Below are positions 39,270-52,524 of a DNA stretch of 64,000 bases, piece by piece. The stretch spans positions 47,501 to 111,500 of the forward strand of contig JAVYIG010005410.1 in the NCBI GenBank assembly GCA_035222895.1. Direction: 5' to 3'. The translations under genes and the position numbers were made by a program. Source of the DNA: Strongylocentrotus droebachiensis. Lineage: Eukaryota; Echinodermata; Echinoidea; Camarodonta; Strongylocentrotidae. The first letter of the stretch is position 1. Every line of letters starts with the position of its first letter. The notes beneath the pieces are model-generated. The model did no database searches. It was not told where the DNA came from and worked only from the letters and a program-made list of their open reading frames with translations.

Positions 39270-40281
39270 AAGTCAAGGTCTTCAATAGATGATTACAAAT
39301 TAAAAAGACGAGGCTTGTTGACATGAAGGAATGTATGTAGGCTAGTGGTACCTTGCCCCCTTTGCTGATATAGATCTACATTATACATCTACAGTTTAAG
39401 ACCTTAGTTGCGTTTACGCTGCAAGCAAAAATAAAATATTTTTCTCACATTACAAATAAACGGAATACCCGCTCTATAATCTTTAATGGGTACGATTCCG
39501 GTTTTTGATCACGTGACACTCCTCGCTTCCGTAGATTGCATGCAGAGCCGCGACAAGTCGCGCATTACTGATTATTCCACATTGTACATGTATTCACTGA
39601 TAAAGAGGGTCAATGTATTCATCAACCTGCCTTGAAATGTGTTAAGAAGTTTTGCCACATTTAATGTTTTGAAAGCAACACATAATTTGTAAAGCTTCCT
39701 GAAAGCTTCTTTAATCCATGTTTAAAAGGTTAAAGCTATTCATTAACCTTATGCAAGAAGGCATGCGAACTGTAGCAGTCGCCAAGTAGGTCATTAGTGT
39801 TGAACAGCATTGATCTGTTGGGGGTTTCTCATGTATGGGTACTGCAAGCATAGGTAATAAATTATGCACAGATGAATGGAAGTGGGGCACAGTTAGACTT
39901 TCCTCTGGGAGGTGTGAGTTCGTTCAAGCTCCTCATCTCAATAAAAAAAAGCTGCATATGTAACAGAGTTCTGAATACTCGGACAATCGTCTTTTATTAT
40001 CTTCATTCTTGTCTGTACCGTTTTTAGATTCACACATGCATGTGGTATCTTTCGTATAGATCTATAACTGCTGGAGTACTTACATGTACAAAATACTAAA
40101 AGCAATTGTTAAAATTGTTTATGCATAGTGTCATGTATTCTTCCATATTTTGTTTCGCACTGTTTTGAATTTAGTCACGCTTATTTTGGGAAAGTTGCCC
40201 AAATTTGCTGATTTTTCCCTGAAATTTTCCTGCCCTAAGGATAAATTAATGTGCCCTAGCCCGGGCTATCAGGCAAATGCT

Positions 40282-40437
40282 TCAATGGGTAGCCTTCTGT
40301 AATGATGGTGCAAGATTCTCATCCATGCTGTATATCTCCAAGTCTAATTGAGTTACTACCGACACGGTGCATGTATTGATAATCGCTACACGATCACCCC
40401 TGAACTGGTTCCTCCGTAGCCGTTCCATTGGATGCGT
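40282..40437 (-). CDS. Possible terminal exon, unidentified
   Basis: On the minus strand the acceptor is tttgctccccag. The 51 codons start THPMERLRRNQFRGDRVAII and end PSLQKATH before TGA. A minus-strand AATAAA lies about 290 bases further on (near 39993). No family is recognised. Confidence 0.32.
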   Translation of the reverse strand, partial: THPMERLRRNQFRGDRVAIINTCTVSVVTQLDLEIYSMDENLAPSLQKATH

Positions 40438-40880
40438 CTGGGGAGCAAAATATTGTAATTGCAAATCAGACATTTTTTATAGGCTAAATCAATATCTAGT
40501 TCTAGGCCTCTTGTAAATAATATACCATCAAGGTTGTTCAGAGGGAGAGAAGAAATTAAGTCAAATTTAGAAAAACCTTGAGTTCTAAAAATTGCATAAA
40601 TGATGAAATTTAGTGTAGTCTGCTGGCCTCTCTTGATGTCAGTATAAGAATCATGATATTTACATGTACCTATTTACGTGAAGGCCTAACATGAAAATTT
40701 GATGTGCAAGTCAGTTGTTTTTAATTTCATTGAATACTTTTGATACATTCAGTTGGCATTTATTTCTTTTTTGTGTGGTTTATCATGATAAATGAAAAAG
40801 AATTACCCACAATGATGATTCTTTTATTCATCTTTGTTTTGTCTTTAAACTGAAAATGTGATTATTTATTTATATTTGAT

Positions 40881-40952
40881 CTGTTTGGAGCCAGAAGGGC
40901 ATTAACTCATATCCTTTTACACAGAGTTAATGCCCTTCTGGCGCAAAACAGA
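40881..40952. repeat. Short palindrome, ccagaagggcattaactc family
   Basis: Arms gccagaagggcattaactc and gagttaatgcccttctggc are perfect over 19 bases with a 17-base loop. Relatives are at 54262, 54384, 54511, 56108 and 63053. Confidence 0.85.
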
Positions 40953-42529
40953 CGATTTGATGATAATCATAAAGTCGAGACCCATTTACTCATATCCTTC
41001 TTTGGGATTTTATGCCTTCACATACCACTTGTTCTTTCTTCTAATAATTGATTAACTAAGGGTTTCATCAAATCTAACATATTTTGAGATTCAATTGGTG
41101 CATGGTACATTTATACAGCCTTGATTTCTTTCTTTAGTAATAGTAATGATAATTACCTTGCACATAACGCTTTATACATACATCATGGTACTTGTACCAC
41201 AGGTTCAAGCTGAGCTACCCTGATTTTATATTAATATCCATCATGATATTCTTTGTGTTTAATTCTCCTTGTATGCATGGCTTTACATTTGTAGATGAAG
41301 ATGTTAATTGATTTATAAAAAGATATAAAAATAGGGCTTTCCTTTTGCCAATACTTGTATAATTATCTGGGTCACATAAAAGGGCATTCCCTTTTGCAGT
41401 AGTGAAAATTTCTTTTACCCCATGAAGAATGACAAATATTTAGTAGTGAACCTCATTTTGACAGCTTTTATATCCCCTCTGAAATAAATTTCCTGTGATT
41501 ATAAAAACTTGAATAAAAGATCCACCTGCTTGAAATATTACCTGTCAGTGATAAACCAACTTTAATTCTTCTGAATAAACAGTTTGTCAAAGAGGGAGGG
41601 TATTAATACTCAAAATTATGAGTAACCTACATTGTATTCTTCTTTCCTTTAGAGATTACATATCTAGCTCTCATAAAAGAAGTGGACAATATATATAGGA
41701 GGGCTGTGCCTGTTACCCCTCATTCAGACTACCAGAATTCATTGTATAGCTATACAATAAGTACAGTGTAATTAAAGTTTTTTAGTCCGATTAATAAATA
41801 ATTTTTTTATAACGAACATTGTATAACAAACGTTGTATAACAAATGTTGTATAACAAACGTTGTAGAGCAAAACTTATTTTTGAGCATCGTTTCGAATGA
41901 AAACTTGATGAAGAATCGGGGTCCTGCTCTAGTCTCAACGTATCGCATGAAAATCGTATCAGTGGGTGGGGCTTATCATAAGCGTGCAGTGATGATTGGC
42001 CAGCTGGCATATCAATGTACTGCTTCAAATCCAGTTTCATTTTAAGTAGGACGTTTATTTATACGTTTCTTTATAGTGGTTCCGTATAAATTCCTTTTAG
42101 TCTGAACATACTACGAGTTGCAGCAATTGAAAGGGATGCTCTGTATGGAAAGGAGGTCCAGTTTATGAATGCTTTGCTACAAAGATGTGGGAAACTTATT
42201 CATTAAACCTATTTGAAAATGAGCTCAATGTGAAGGGTATTAATAGTGTATTGGGGAAGATGAGGGGAGTTTAGGCTACTGCCGTAATTATTCCTAAATT
42301 GTGTTGATAAATGTTTGAAAAGATTTATAGATCCATGCAATGATAAATGAATGCAGTATGAGCAAAGTGCATCTATATCAGACAAGAAGTAAAGTTTACA
42401 GATGAGGGCCCTGTAACATAAATTATTGCAATTAATTGTATCTCCCCACAATACATATAGATACAATGCATGGTAAAATACAATTAAATGGAGCAAGATC
42501 GGAGGTATAATAGATTTACACAATTATGT

Positions 42530-42735
42530 GGTGGTGGTTATTTTACCTGACTGCTAAGAAAGCATAAATGCTTGTAAGTAAGCAACCAAACGGCCGACGG
42601 CTTTAGGTCCTCTCTGAGGGACCTGGTAATGAGGATTAATGCCTTACCAAAGGGCAATAGCGCATCGCCTTGGTTTCGAACCGGGGTTACCGGATTACGA
42701 GACCACTGCTCTACCGACTGAGCTATCGCGCCTCC
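42530..42735 (-). mobile_element. tRNA-derived SINE (type A), minus strand
   Basis: Read on the minus strand: ggaggcgcgatagctcagtc, ccggttcgaaacc, the ctttggtaaggcattaatcc body and a short ACC tail. It is nearly identical to 9631-9845. Confidence 0.88.
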
Positions 42736-43482
42736 TATTGATTGTAAGTCAAATTGTATGTTAATCGGGCCTAAATATGATGAAGTAGAAAAAGAAAAGA
42801 TGAAAAGGAAAAAGATAGAAGAGAAGGTATCGGGAGAGATGGAAGTGAGATTGGGAAGGAGAAGGTGATAATAAAGAGGACAAGGAGAAGAAGAAGGAGA
42901 AGAAAAAAGATGAAAGGATTAAATTAGATTTGGCATGCATTATGGAGAAGCAGGAGAATAAGAGAGAAACAAACATTTCATAAGTTGCTACAAATGAAAT
43001 CAGCTTAAATTAGACCACATTACTGGTATTCATATTGCATAGGTCAAGAGGGCATTTGAGCAACGAAGGTGGAAGTTCTTCGTGAGTACTGAAGAAAATG
43101 AAGCTATATGAAAGTCAATATTCCAATCATTGCTGGGCCATCACCTGTATTACGTAGGTACAGAGGACTCCATGAACCTGTGTCGGACAACAAACTGTGA
43201 AGTCAGCAAGAAATGACAGCTTCCAATGATGTTATATATAGACTTTTGGATGTATGGAGGAGTGCAGGGTTAAAAATGAGTTCTGTTTTCTCACCGGGCA
43301 TTGGGCTAGATGGCTGATTCTAAAGTTTGCATCACATTTTGAATGTTCAATACTGTATGTATATGTCCATTTGCATGTAGTTATGATTATAAAGCAGATT
43401 TTTAAAGGTGAAGTGAATTGATTATCAGTTTCTTGTCCTGACTTTGTTCGAAATAAGGAGAGTGGTTCTGTGTTACTTGATA

Positions 43483-43850
43483 CAGTTTAACCTGTCTATA
43501 AAGACCACCCAAGGGAGACAAGAAAAGTAGTCTTTATAGGCATGTGGTCTTTATGCAGGGACAAAATTAATAAAAACATTTCGGGGGCTACTTTTCAAGC
43601 TTGCTTGCATGAAAATAACACTCTTTAATTTGTTTTGCATTGAACTCTATGCAAATTTTTGGGGCTCATTTTTTTACTTTCGGGGGCTTTTTTGTGCATT
43701 TTGGGGGCTAATTTTCCCTTTGTATTTTCCCCCTGTTTTTTATGTACAGGTTCCTTAGTACATGTTTCAATGAGAAACCCTTTTCAAGGGAAACAAAAAA
43801 TGTGGTCTTTGTAGGTGGTCCCTAAAGCAGGTTTCACTCTATTTGGTATC
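43483..43850. mobile_element. accacctg MITE with nested insertion
   Basis: The outer ends tttaacctgtctataaagac and gcaggtttcactctattt belong to the family seen at 3420. About 43563-43740 is an inserted copy of the ggggctactttcaagc element also present at 37900-38110. Confidence 0.65.
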
Positions 43851-44000
43851 CTACCAGGTACCCATTATCTACACCCGGGTCAAGTGGCAAATGTAGATTA
43901 ATGTCTTGGAGACGAACCATAGTGCCATTTCCAGGGTTCAAACTAAATTTACAATTGTGTAGTTTGTGTTGAAAAGATAGATTTCCCACATTCTACTGTA

Positions 44001-44392
44001 AGGCCCATTTACACAGCCCAAGCATCATATTTGAAAATCATAGTTGTTTTTTGTCTGCCATTTTAACACTAATGGAAAAACCCTTTAAAAATGTTGGTTT
44101 TTGCTCATTCTGATTTTGGGGTGAGTAGTGTGCATGAGATTGCACGGAAGTGAGGAGAGTCACATGACCAAAAACGGGAATCATACCAAAGTTTAGAGAG
44201 CGAGCATGTATGTACACTGTAAAAATCTGCGAAATCTATGCAGGCATTTAAAAAAAAAAAACACTCCAGAGATGGATTTTTCAATTTGTTGTTGTTGTTG
44301 TTCGCTGGTACTTGCTATGAAACTACCAACGAAACACCAGAATGTGAGAAAAATCGATGATTTGTGCTGCAGTGTAAATGCAGCTAATCATT
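44001..44392. mobile_element. Element with atttacac...gtgtaaat ends
   Basis: The left end ggcccatttacacagccc and right end gctgcagtgtaaatgcagc are inverted. The interior has a gagagtcacatgaccaaaaa segment also found (inverted or diverged) near 26620, 39490 and 51580. Confidence 0.55.
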
Positions 44393-46942
44393 AGATGACA
44401 CATCAAGACACCTGTAAGATTACCGGTAGGAAAGAGAAGAATTCTCTGCGCTGCCACGGTGACTGTGAAAGGAATGTTGGTATTGGTATTGCAGACATAT
44501 TGTTGACATATGTCAATAGACCTACCCGGCTTTCAGACTATCAGAAATCATTGTAAAACTACACGATCAATTTTTTTGAAGCATGTTTGAGCATCATTTT
44601 GAACAAAAACTCAATAAAGATTTAGGGTGCCGCTCTAGTGTGAAGTATGAAAATCGTATAAACAGGCAAGGCTTATTGTGGGCGCACACTGATGAATTAT
44701 TAGCAGCTACATCAGGGTATGTTAGTTTAAATGGATGTACCGTCTCGAAAGAATTTCCCGAGGGAAAGATATTCAAGATTAACTTGGCTTAACATCAAGT
44801 AATGTAACCCTATTCAGCCATTAAATCCATCAACAGCCGCCCTTATCAGACCACAGATGCCCTCTGGCGATCCAAATGTTACGAAGTGTTACGCAACGCG
44901 GCCTGCTTCCCTAAGCTCTCCAAACACTTGGTCGTAAAAAGAAGGCTTTGAAGCCATGCGAGTCACCGAGAAAATGACGTCATACTGATTGAAGATGTAT
45001 ATAGCTATAATATAAAAAACACACAATCAACAACTTATGGCACAAAGCAACCTTCTATTGGTTATCAAATGCTTTCGCTGTGCTCGGATAACTCTACTGA
45101 AGACGTAGCCATCTGAACCAGCGAAATCGACCAAGGAAATCGTGAGTTAGAGTGAATGCAAGTTTCTCATCATCATCACGTTCTCTTCTAATTATTGACA
45201 TTTTCCGAAAGTTTCCGAAATTTTTACATAGCTAGGAAGGTAGTCCATAAGTTTATCTCTTAAAATAACTAAATGAAATTGTGTTATATATTTGCGCATT
45301 TGGTTTAATGAGGGTTAGAAGATGTCAATTCATCACCACTTTTCACCCCGAGTACGGGCCGCCGTGCTCGCTGGGCTGTACATGCTGGATGTTGTTGGTG
45401 GTATTAACACACATAGCTGCAGCTGCATTACTAACCTGGCCGTGTATTAAAAGTTGTGCTATTGATTATCAACATTTCAAACACCACTGTACAAAACTCA
45501 ACTGATTTCATTCAAAGGCAGTACTTTAGTGACGATTGATGATACCTAAAGAGCATTAAAATATAATTTGTTAAACTTTCCAATGTTAGAAAGAATAATT
45601 TAAAAATTAAAATTGTGAGTCTACTGTCAAACTTGCCGATCAATCGCATCGGAATAATTATGTGCATTTGTATGTTGTGAGTGTATTGACTATTCATGTA
45701 TTCAAATGCTGCCTATTTACACGTACTGCAGTGCTAGTAGTCAATACGCATTAGTATCAACTATCTATGCTTTGCTGGAGTGGCCTACGCATATCGCATT
45801 CACGATGAAAACCGTACATTCTGGTTCGCTGCAACGAATAAGATTTTCCGTTGATGGAATTTCACACGTTCATAACTTGTATTGGTCTCCAACTTCCCAT
45901 ACACCAGGCTCAAGAATCAAATCTTCCTCAAAATCAGTCAGAAAGTCTAAATCGTCGCCTACCAAATACACTTCCCTTACTGTACGGCGCTATTTTTGTT
46001 GTTAGCAGCCGATGTGTATTTCCAACAATGCATTTCGCGAGCCCTATGTCACTCAGTTTCGGGAGTGAGATTTACGAGCTGTGCGGTCCGGGTGGGGAAT
46101 TAAGGGGATTATGATAGGGGGAAAAAAGACTCTCGGTGCAGCGGACTGCTTCAAAGGGCCCTCTTAGATGCGGAATCCATTTAAACTAACATACCCTGGC
46201 TACATGTAACATGTCAGCTGACCTCTTTCAAACTATCTTTTTTATATGTTTCTTTATTAAACGATGCTTTTGTCTAGTCTGTATAGGCCCTTTCGCACTG
46301 TGATGATTCTTTATTCAACGTTTCTCTAAACAAGGTTTATATGATTTTCCCGTAGTCTGAACTGGCTACTATAGCTACGGTGGACACCTGCATGGGCCCT
46401 GTATTATAAAGAATTGCGAATGATTCAAATTAATCGCAACTTGAAATTAATTACAACTGCATACTTATGAGATATAAGTTGCCCTTGATTTAAAGTTTCT
46501 TCATAGTAGTTGCATTTTTTTTTATAAGCGTGAGCCTTGGTGTTAAAGTGAAAGGTAAACGGCCTATGTATAGACAAGACAACTAGATGCATTCTATATA
46601 TTAGAGGATGATTCCTATATTTTGGCCTTCAAGCTGTTGTTTTGAACCCCAGATTCCTCTTTTCTCTGAAAAATTCTGTGAAAAATATACCAAGTAGACT
46701 GTATTTCCAATTTTGCTTTGAGAGATTCCTAATTTTTGCTATGAAAGGTTGGTAGGTATGCATTCCTTCTAGTCTGGTCTGGTCTGTACATGTAGGTCGG
46801 TTATGTAGACTGCGTCATGCTGGTTGAGGGATGAGTGGTGGTGTACATGGATAATGGGAGATAATATACTTGTGTCATATCAGCAGTTACTGAAACATCT
46901 CTTTGGCTTCATGAAAGTGATGAAGTATAGAGTACCGAAGCT

Positions 46943-47093
46943 GTGACGTCATAACAATCTATTTTTTATAATTTCTCAATTTTTTCTTCACTTTTCGAAA
47001 GAGCATCAAAAATTTGGACATTATTTTTTATGCTCTTTTGGAAAATGAAAAAAAAATTGAGAAATTCTATCAATTGTTTTTTGATGACGTCAC
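46943..47093. mobile_element. Foldback MITE with gtgacgtcat ends
   Basis: Ends gtgacgtcataacaat and gatgacgtcac, with inner arms ataatttctcaatttttt and its complement. About 151 bp. Confidence 0.75.
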
Positions 47094-47324
47094 ACTTCAC
47101 CACTCCATAAGGCCTATAATAGATGTCTTATGTGAAAGAGAAAAAGGAGGAGAGTGCTTGATTTAGAGATGAGTTTATAAAAGAGCTACAAAGCTAAATT
47201 TGATCAGGCTACTGTGTGTATTGTTAAATGGGTCTTTTTGGATCTCTTTTGGGGGCTCCCTTATTGTTTTAGTTTTTTTTATAAAGGGCCCTGAACCTTT
47301 GTCTATCTATTGCCATTATTATAC

Positions 47325-47400
47325 AGAGAGATGAAGAGAGAAGTGATGAGAGAAGAGTAAAAGAGAGAAAGAGAGAGAGAGTGAGAGATAAAGAGAGACA

Positions 47401-47439
<39 letters not shown>

Positions 47440-47500
47440 GGAGAAAGTTCAAATGAATGAGAAAGAGAGTAGGGGGTGGGGGGGGGGGGGGGGTAGAGGA
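47325..47500. repeat. GA microsatellite with G-run
   Basis: gagagaga tracts over about 150 bases are followed by ggggtggggggg near 47475-47493. Confidence 0.85.
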
Positions 47501-48004
47501 GACAGCCAGAGTGAGAGCAAGTAACAATTTATTCTTTACCTCAAATATATTATTGGGCCAATGATAATTGTAGAAATTCTAGTTCACAAGATACTTGGTT
47601 CATACTCGGAAATCACAGCCACTTTTCCATGTGCCTACGCAATCTACAGGTGGTTCATTCAATCCCAATACAAGGTAATGCAGAGGTATAGATTTGATAT
47701 TGGTAACAGAAATATAGAAATGAGGTTACACAAAATAGCTGTAAATGGAGACAGACAGAGACAGATGCACAAAAGGTGAGGATTCGCTGTACCAGGTGAA
47801 GGTTACTAACCTTGGGCTTGGTGCAGTGGGTTGCATCATGAATTGTGTGAAGAGAAGGAATTCAATTCAATTCAATTCAATTTATTTTGCAATATAAAAA
47901 TCAAAGTATACAAGGTATTAAGTTATTAACAGTAAGTTTTAACTATATTTTCAAAGGTTATAAGCTGGCCTTTCCATGAAGGTTGCGAAAAAACCTGTAA
48001 AGTT

Positions 48005-48560
48005 GGATCGCGGAGGAAGAGGAAGAGGAGGATGATGAGAAGGATGACCACAAGGGGAGGGGGTGGGAGGAGGAAGATGAGGAGAAAGAGGAATAGGAGG
48101 AGAGAGATAGAGGAGAGAGAGAGGAGAAAGAGGAGAAGGGAGAGGACAAAAAGGAATAGGAGGAAGGGGGAGAGGAGATAGAGGAATAGGAGGAGGAGAG
48201 AGAGGAGTGAGAGAGGAGAGAGAGGAGAAGGGAGAGAACAAAAAGGGATAGGAGGAAGAGGGAGAGGAGATAGAGGAGGAGGAGGAGGAGGAGGAGGCAT
48301 GGGAGGAGGAGTTGAAAGGGGAGGAAGAAGAGGATGAAGAGGGTTAGAAGAGGAGACACTCCGAGACAGGAATAGGAGGAGGGGAATATGAAAATAGATA
48401 ATTTGGTGTAAAGAAAACAACTGAGAAGGAATGAAGGAAGGGGAGAAATATAAGAATGAGGGGGACGTAGAAAGAGAGAGAGAGCGAGATGAAAGAAAGA
48501 GAAACAAAGAGAGAGAGTGAGAGAGTGAGCTAGAGAGAAAGCGAGTGAGAAAGAGATAAA
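48005..48560 (+). repeat. Long polypurine tract
   Basis: About 550 bases of almost pure A/G (gaggagga, agagagag units) lie on the + strand. Three overlapping Ser/Leu/Pro-rich frames on the other strand are translations of this tract and not genes. Confidence 0.9.
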
Positions 48561-49646
48561 TACCCCAGTAACACCGACGAAATCAAGACCAGAACGACAA
48601 CGGACTGAATGCATTATTCCATTGAATTATACCTCCATTGGCCAAGAATCAATCAGTTCACAATTGGTTTGGAGGCTGTGCGGAGATGTAATTGAGGTAG
48701 AAGGAATAGAGGAAGGAAGAAGAAGAAAATCTTTTCAATTGTAATCCTTAGTGCTTTTTTTAACCTTTTCTTCAAAATTCTTTCAAAAAAACAAGTTATT
48801 TATGTACAGATGAGCAATAAAACTTAATTTTAGCACATTGTGCATACATGTAGGTACTATTTATAGCTTTAAAAGACGAAACAATGTAAGCTCTTTGTTG
48901 AAACAGGATGTCTGAAAGAAATACCAAATGAAACTGATAAATTAATGTTTATACCTCAACAATCATTCATTTTATTCCAAGTTGCAAGGTTTCGTCGCCA
49001 ACTTTATGTACTTATGAGATCATTTTGTACCATTAGTCTTGTGTCTAATGTGACCTGGATCTACAAAATGAGCAAGCAAATTAGCAAAAGTTATGAGTAA
49101 TTGGCCTTGCATGTACTCCTTGTGTATACTTAAACAAAAGGAATAAAATACAGAACACATACACTTGTAGATCTTTGGACCAAGCATGAACAAATATCGC
49201 CCACGATAACGTCATCACGACCTTCCGCTTTGTAAAAAGGGAATGGCATTGACAACAAAAGAGTGGAGAGTTTGTCCCGAAAATATTATTGTTAACGTGG
49301 GAGATCCAAGAAGGGAAGCGACGGCGGGATTTGAAGAATAGGCGATGAGAGGTCCAGGGTTGTCAGATCACACCCTCATCCCATTGTTAAGAGCGCATGC
49401 TTGACGTAATAGTGATGTCCTGGCAATGAGGTGATATCTATTGACTGTGGAGGAGTTGAAAGACTTGAAGTGGATGGGTTGTATAGGTCCTCAACGATAT
49501 ATGGTTGACTCTTTGCTTGACTCTTGTACACTTGTATTGTGGGTTAAATGTTGAAAATCATGTAGACAATTAGCCAGGCCCTAGACATCAAAGCTTGGAT
49601 CTGAAGGTGTAATCAGCTTTGGACAGGTTAAAAGTCATTATTACTG
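48561..49646. other. Nothing recognised
   Basis: AT-rich sequence without open segments bounded by splice sites and without repeats that I could match elsewhere in the window. Confidence 0.5.
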
Positions 49647-50159
49647 TTTTCACACTGGCAATATTTTGCTTAACCCCGTACTATAGGTGGGGTTAAGGGG
49701 GGGTCTTAGCCCCACCTATAGTACGGGGTTAAGCCTATTCCACTTTCTGTTCAGACTGGTTTTTACCAAAGTGGGCTAAAGTTGGCTAACCCCACCTATA
49801 GTACGGGGTTAACTAACCCTGCAAAATAGCAGGGCTAACTCCGCAATTGTGGTGCTAACTCCTGCTAACCCCGCAATTGCGGTGCTAAGCAATTGAATGA
49901 GAACAGAAACGAAAAATAGTCCGGTACTACGCAATGGAGCGTATCGCAGCTGGCCAGATGCGAAGTATGTCCAATCATAACATACACGATATCCGGGGTT
50001 AACGAAATGCAGTGAGAACAGCGGCAATTTTCTTATTCCGGAATAGGCGCTAGTACGGGACTAGAAACAGCGTGTGTGAAAAGCCAACAAAAATAGTCCG
50101 GGGTTAAGGATAGTACGGGGCTAAGCAAAGTACGGGGTTAAGCAAAACCAGTGTGAAAA
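49647..50159. mobile_element. Foldback element with ttttcacactgg ends
   Basis: Outer ends ttttcacactgg ... ttgcttaaccccgtact and their complement are present. The interior is built from repeats of gtacggggttaa and its complement. About 513 bp and non-coding. Confidence 0.8.
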
Positions 50160-50219
50160 GAGTATTTGTGACATGCTTCAAGTTGAACAGAGAGTGAACT
50201 AGGTTTTGGATGACTGAAA

Positions 50220-50520
50220 ATGGTGAATTCCGGTTTGGTCTACAACTACTTCGTCTACTACCAAATTAGTATATTCCCATATGGTCTAATCCAAGATTGT
50301 CTACCATTCACGTGGTCTAATATTAATTTTGTCAAATTATCATTTGGTCTAATGAATGACCATTCAGGCTAATAGTCATTTGGTCTAATTTCCACATGGC
50401 CTTATCTCCAATTAGTCTACAGTGTTACTACCCATTTGGTCTATTGCTCACTTAGTCTAATAACTAGTCAGTCTAATGTCCATTTCGTCTACCATCCTTA
50501 GGTTCTAATAACCATTTAAT
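50220..50520. repeat. Degenerate ggtctaat array
   Basis: About 14 occurrences of (t/c)(g/a)GTCTAat lie at 15-30 base spacing, with catttggtctaat as the commonest form. The units are strongly diverged. Confidence 0.7.
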
Positions 50521-52427
50521 CACAAATGATACTAATCATCACCGAGCGAACGTGATGTACAGGTTACCTCTCTAGGAAATGCAAAGAGCACCTCGAGCAA
50601 AATTAGACTTTAAAAAGCCTTTTGTAGTATTGAAAAATATGGATATTGATGAACATTGTTCAGTAGACTTAGAATAATAATTTATCCAAAGATGCAAACT
50701 AATCGTGGTGAGCGCTAAATTATTAGATTTAGTAATCCGATTTGACAACTAGGAATATGTGCATTTTGTTGGGGATGATTCTGCAAAAATACCCAATTAT
50801 ATTTCTATTGAATAAAGTAATTGTACGACTGTTAGCCTTAACGATATAACTGTGTAACAATGTATGTTGGGAAGATTGGAAAGGAAAAAGTCGACAATTA
50901 TTTGCCACAGCTGGTACTTGAGCATAATGTGATTCTAGTTGGCAATGAGAGATGGGAGACAGTTGTCTCATGGCGCCAACAAATGTTGAACGTGACGATA
51001 AATGTTGCTTGATTCCGTATTGTCTGCTAAATGTCTAGTCTCTAATCAAACATTTGTTCTTGTTTCACTTATCAAAGAAGGAATGAACCCAACATTGATC
51101 TGATTTTGTCTTTAGAGTTTTGGTTGATGGTGACATCGTTGAAGATGTTTACTTGACAAAGAAAAGAGCATGGATTCCTGGAAATAAAAAAACTGAAGAA
51201 TTTGCATTTCATCTTTATTTATCTCAGTAGAGTTCACAAAAAGTTCAATCATCATGTATGGTATCGGATTTAAAGAAACTTTGGTGAAAAATGAAAATGA
51301 AATCTGAACAAAAAGAAAGAAAGAAAGGAAGGAATAGCTGAAGAAGAAAGAAATCAGGGTGATATAAACTCCACAAATTTCCTTATACGTGGCATTTATT
51401 TGGCAAGCAAAACCTTTGATTTTTCATTTGACAGAAGTTGTTTCGCAATTAAATACTGCCCATAAACACAACCCCCCAAAAACAGAAAGAAGAAAAATCC
51501 CCGAAGGTTTTTTTTTTAATGCCAGCTAAAATTCCACCATTATTGCAGTGTAAATGCTCGCTCTGAAAATGCCAGTGAAGTATTCCTGTTTTTTTGGTCA
51601 AGTCGACTCTCCTTGCTTCCCTGCTAAGACATGCACACATTTCACACACACAAAAAAAAACATCCAGAAATTATCAAACGTCAACATTTTTAATGGCTTT
51701 TTCAGTAGTGTAAATGTTAGTTTAAAAAATATGCAATGTAAATGGACCTATATTCATATGTGCTCAACACGGTCAGATTAGTGTGGAATACCACAGTCAT
51801 CCGTTACGAAAATCTTACAAAGCTGTTTATCCCCACCTGGTAATGAAATCCTTTCAAGAAAAAAAGTTTATGAAGGCATATATAGAGAGAGTACACTAAG
51901 CCAGGTATACCCACTAGGAACACATAAAGAAACTCTTTCTTGATATGGTTCCAATTAAAGTTTAAACTCTCTTTTTGGGGTGGGACGTGTTTCCAATTAT
52001 AGGTGAAATGCGTACTATTGAGATACAGTTTTGAAATCATTACAATATGGAATGGACGTTTCCATATGTTTGAAACTGTGGAAGAAATCGATTGGAGCCC
52101 CCATAGTGGTGGGGTAAAATCTTTTTGATTCACCCATAAGCCATGATTTTTTGCGTAGTTTTACAAAAAAATTGCTGGATAATGAAAATTTTAACAGCTG
52201 ACAGTTTTGAGTAAGCTGTCTGATTTTATATGAGAAAGTGTTGATGGCAGCACTTTGTTTAGAAATAAAATGCCTGTACCAGTAAAAGAATTTTCTCAAT
52301 CTTAACAGTAAATCTCCGCAAATTATTTTTTTGTAGAACTTAGCATTGTCTGAAATAAAGAAGATGATGTGGTCTTCAAAATCGCGTTCAGACAGCTAGA
52401 CTTTGTCATCTAGTTTTAGTGTTTTTT

Positions 52428-52471
52428 GTCTCGCCTGCGTAGCAAAAAGCGAGACATAGGCGCCGCTTTTC

Positions 52472-52524
<53 letters not shown>

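Larger units (their letters stand above)
40438..47324. other. Repeat-rich stretch, no confident gene
   Basis: It contains a palindrome (40881), an array of ataacaaacgttgt units (41808-41868), a SINE (42530), a purine-rich tract (42780-42975), a MITE with a nested element (43483-43850) and three related copies of a gagcat...aaaact segment (41877, 44585 and, further on, 53598). A foldback lies at 46943. Longer frames near 45281-46114 show no splice or family support. Confidence 0.5.

Noticed and set aside
45281-46114. Three plus-strand frames of 74-99 codons
   Set aside because: No splice signals, no recognisable domain, and part of the interval resembles a dispersed repeat.
47926-48614. Long Leu/Ser/Pro-rich minus-strand frames
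   Set aside because: They arise from a polypurine tract with no stops by composition. Three frames overlap and none has conserved features.
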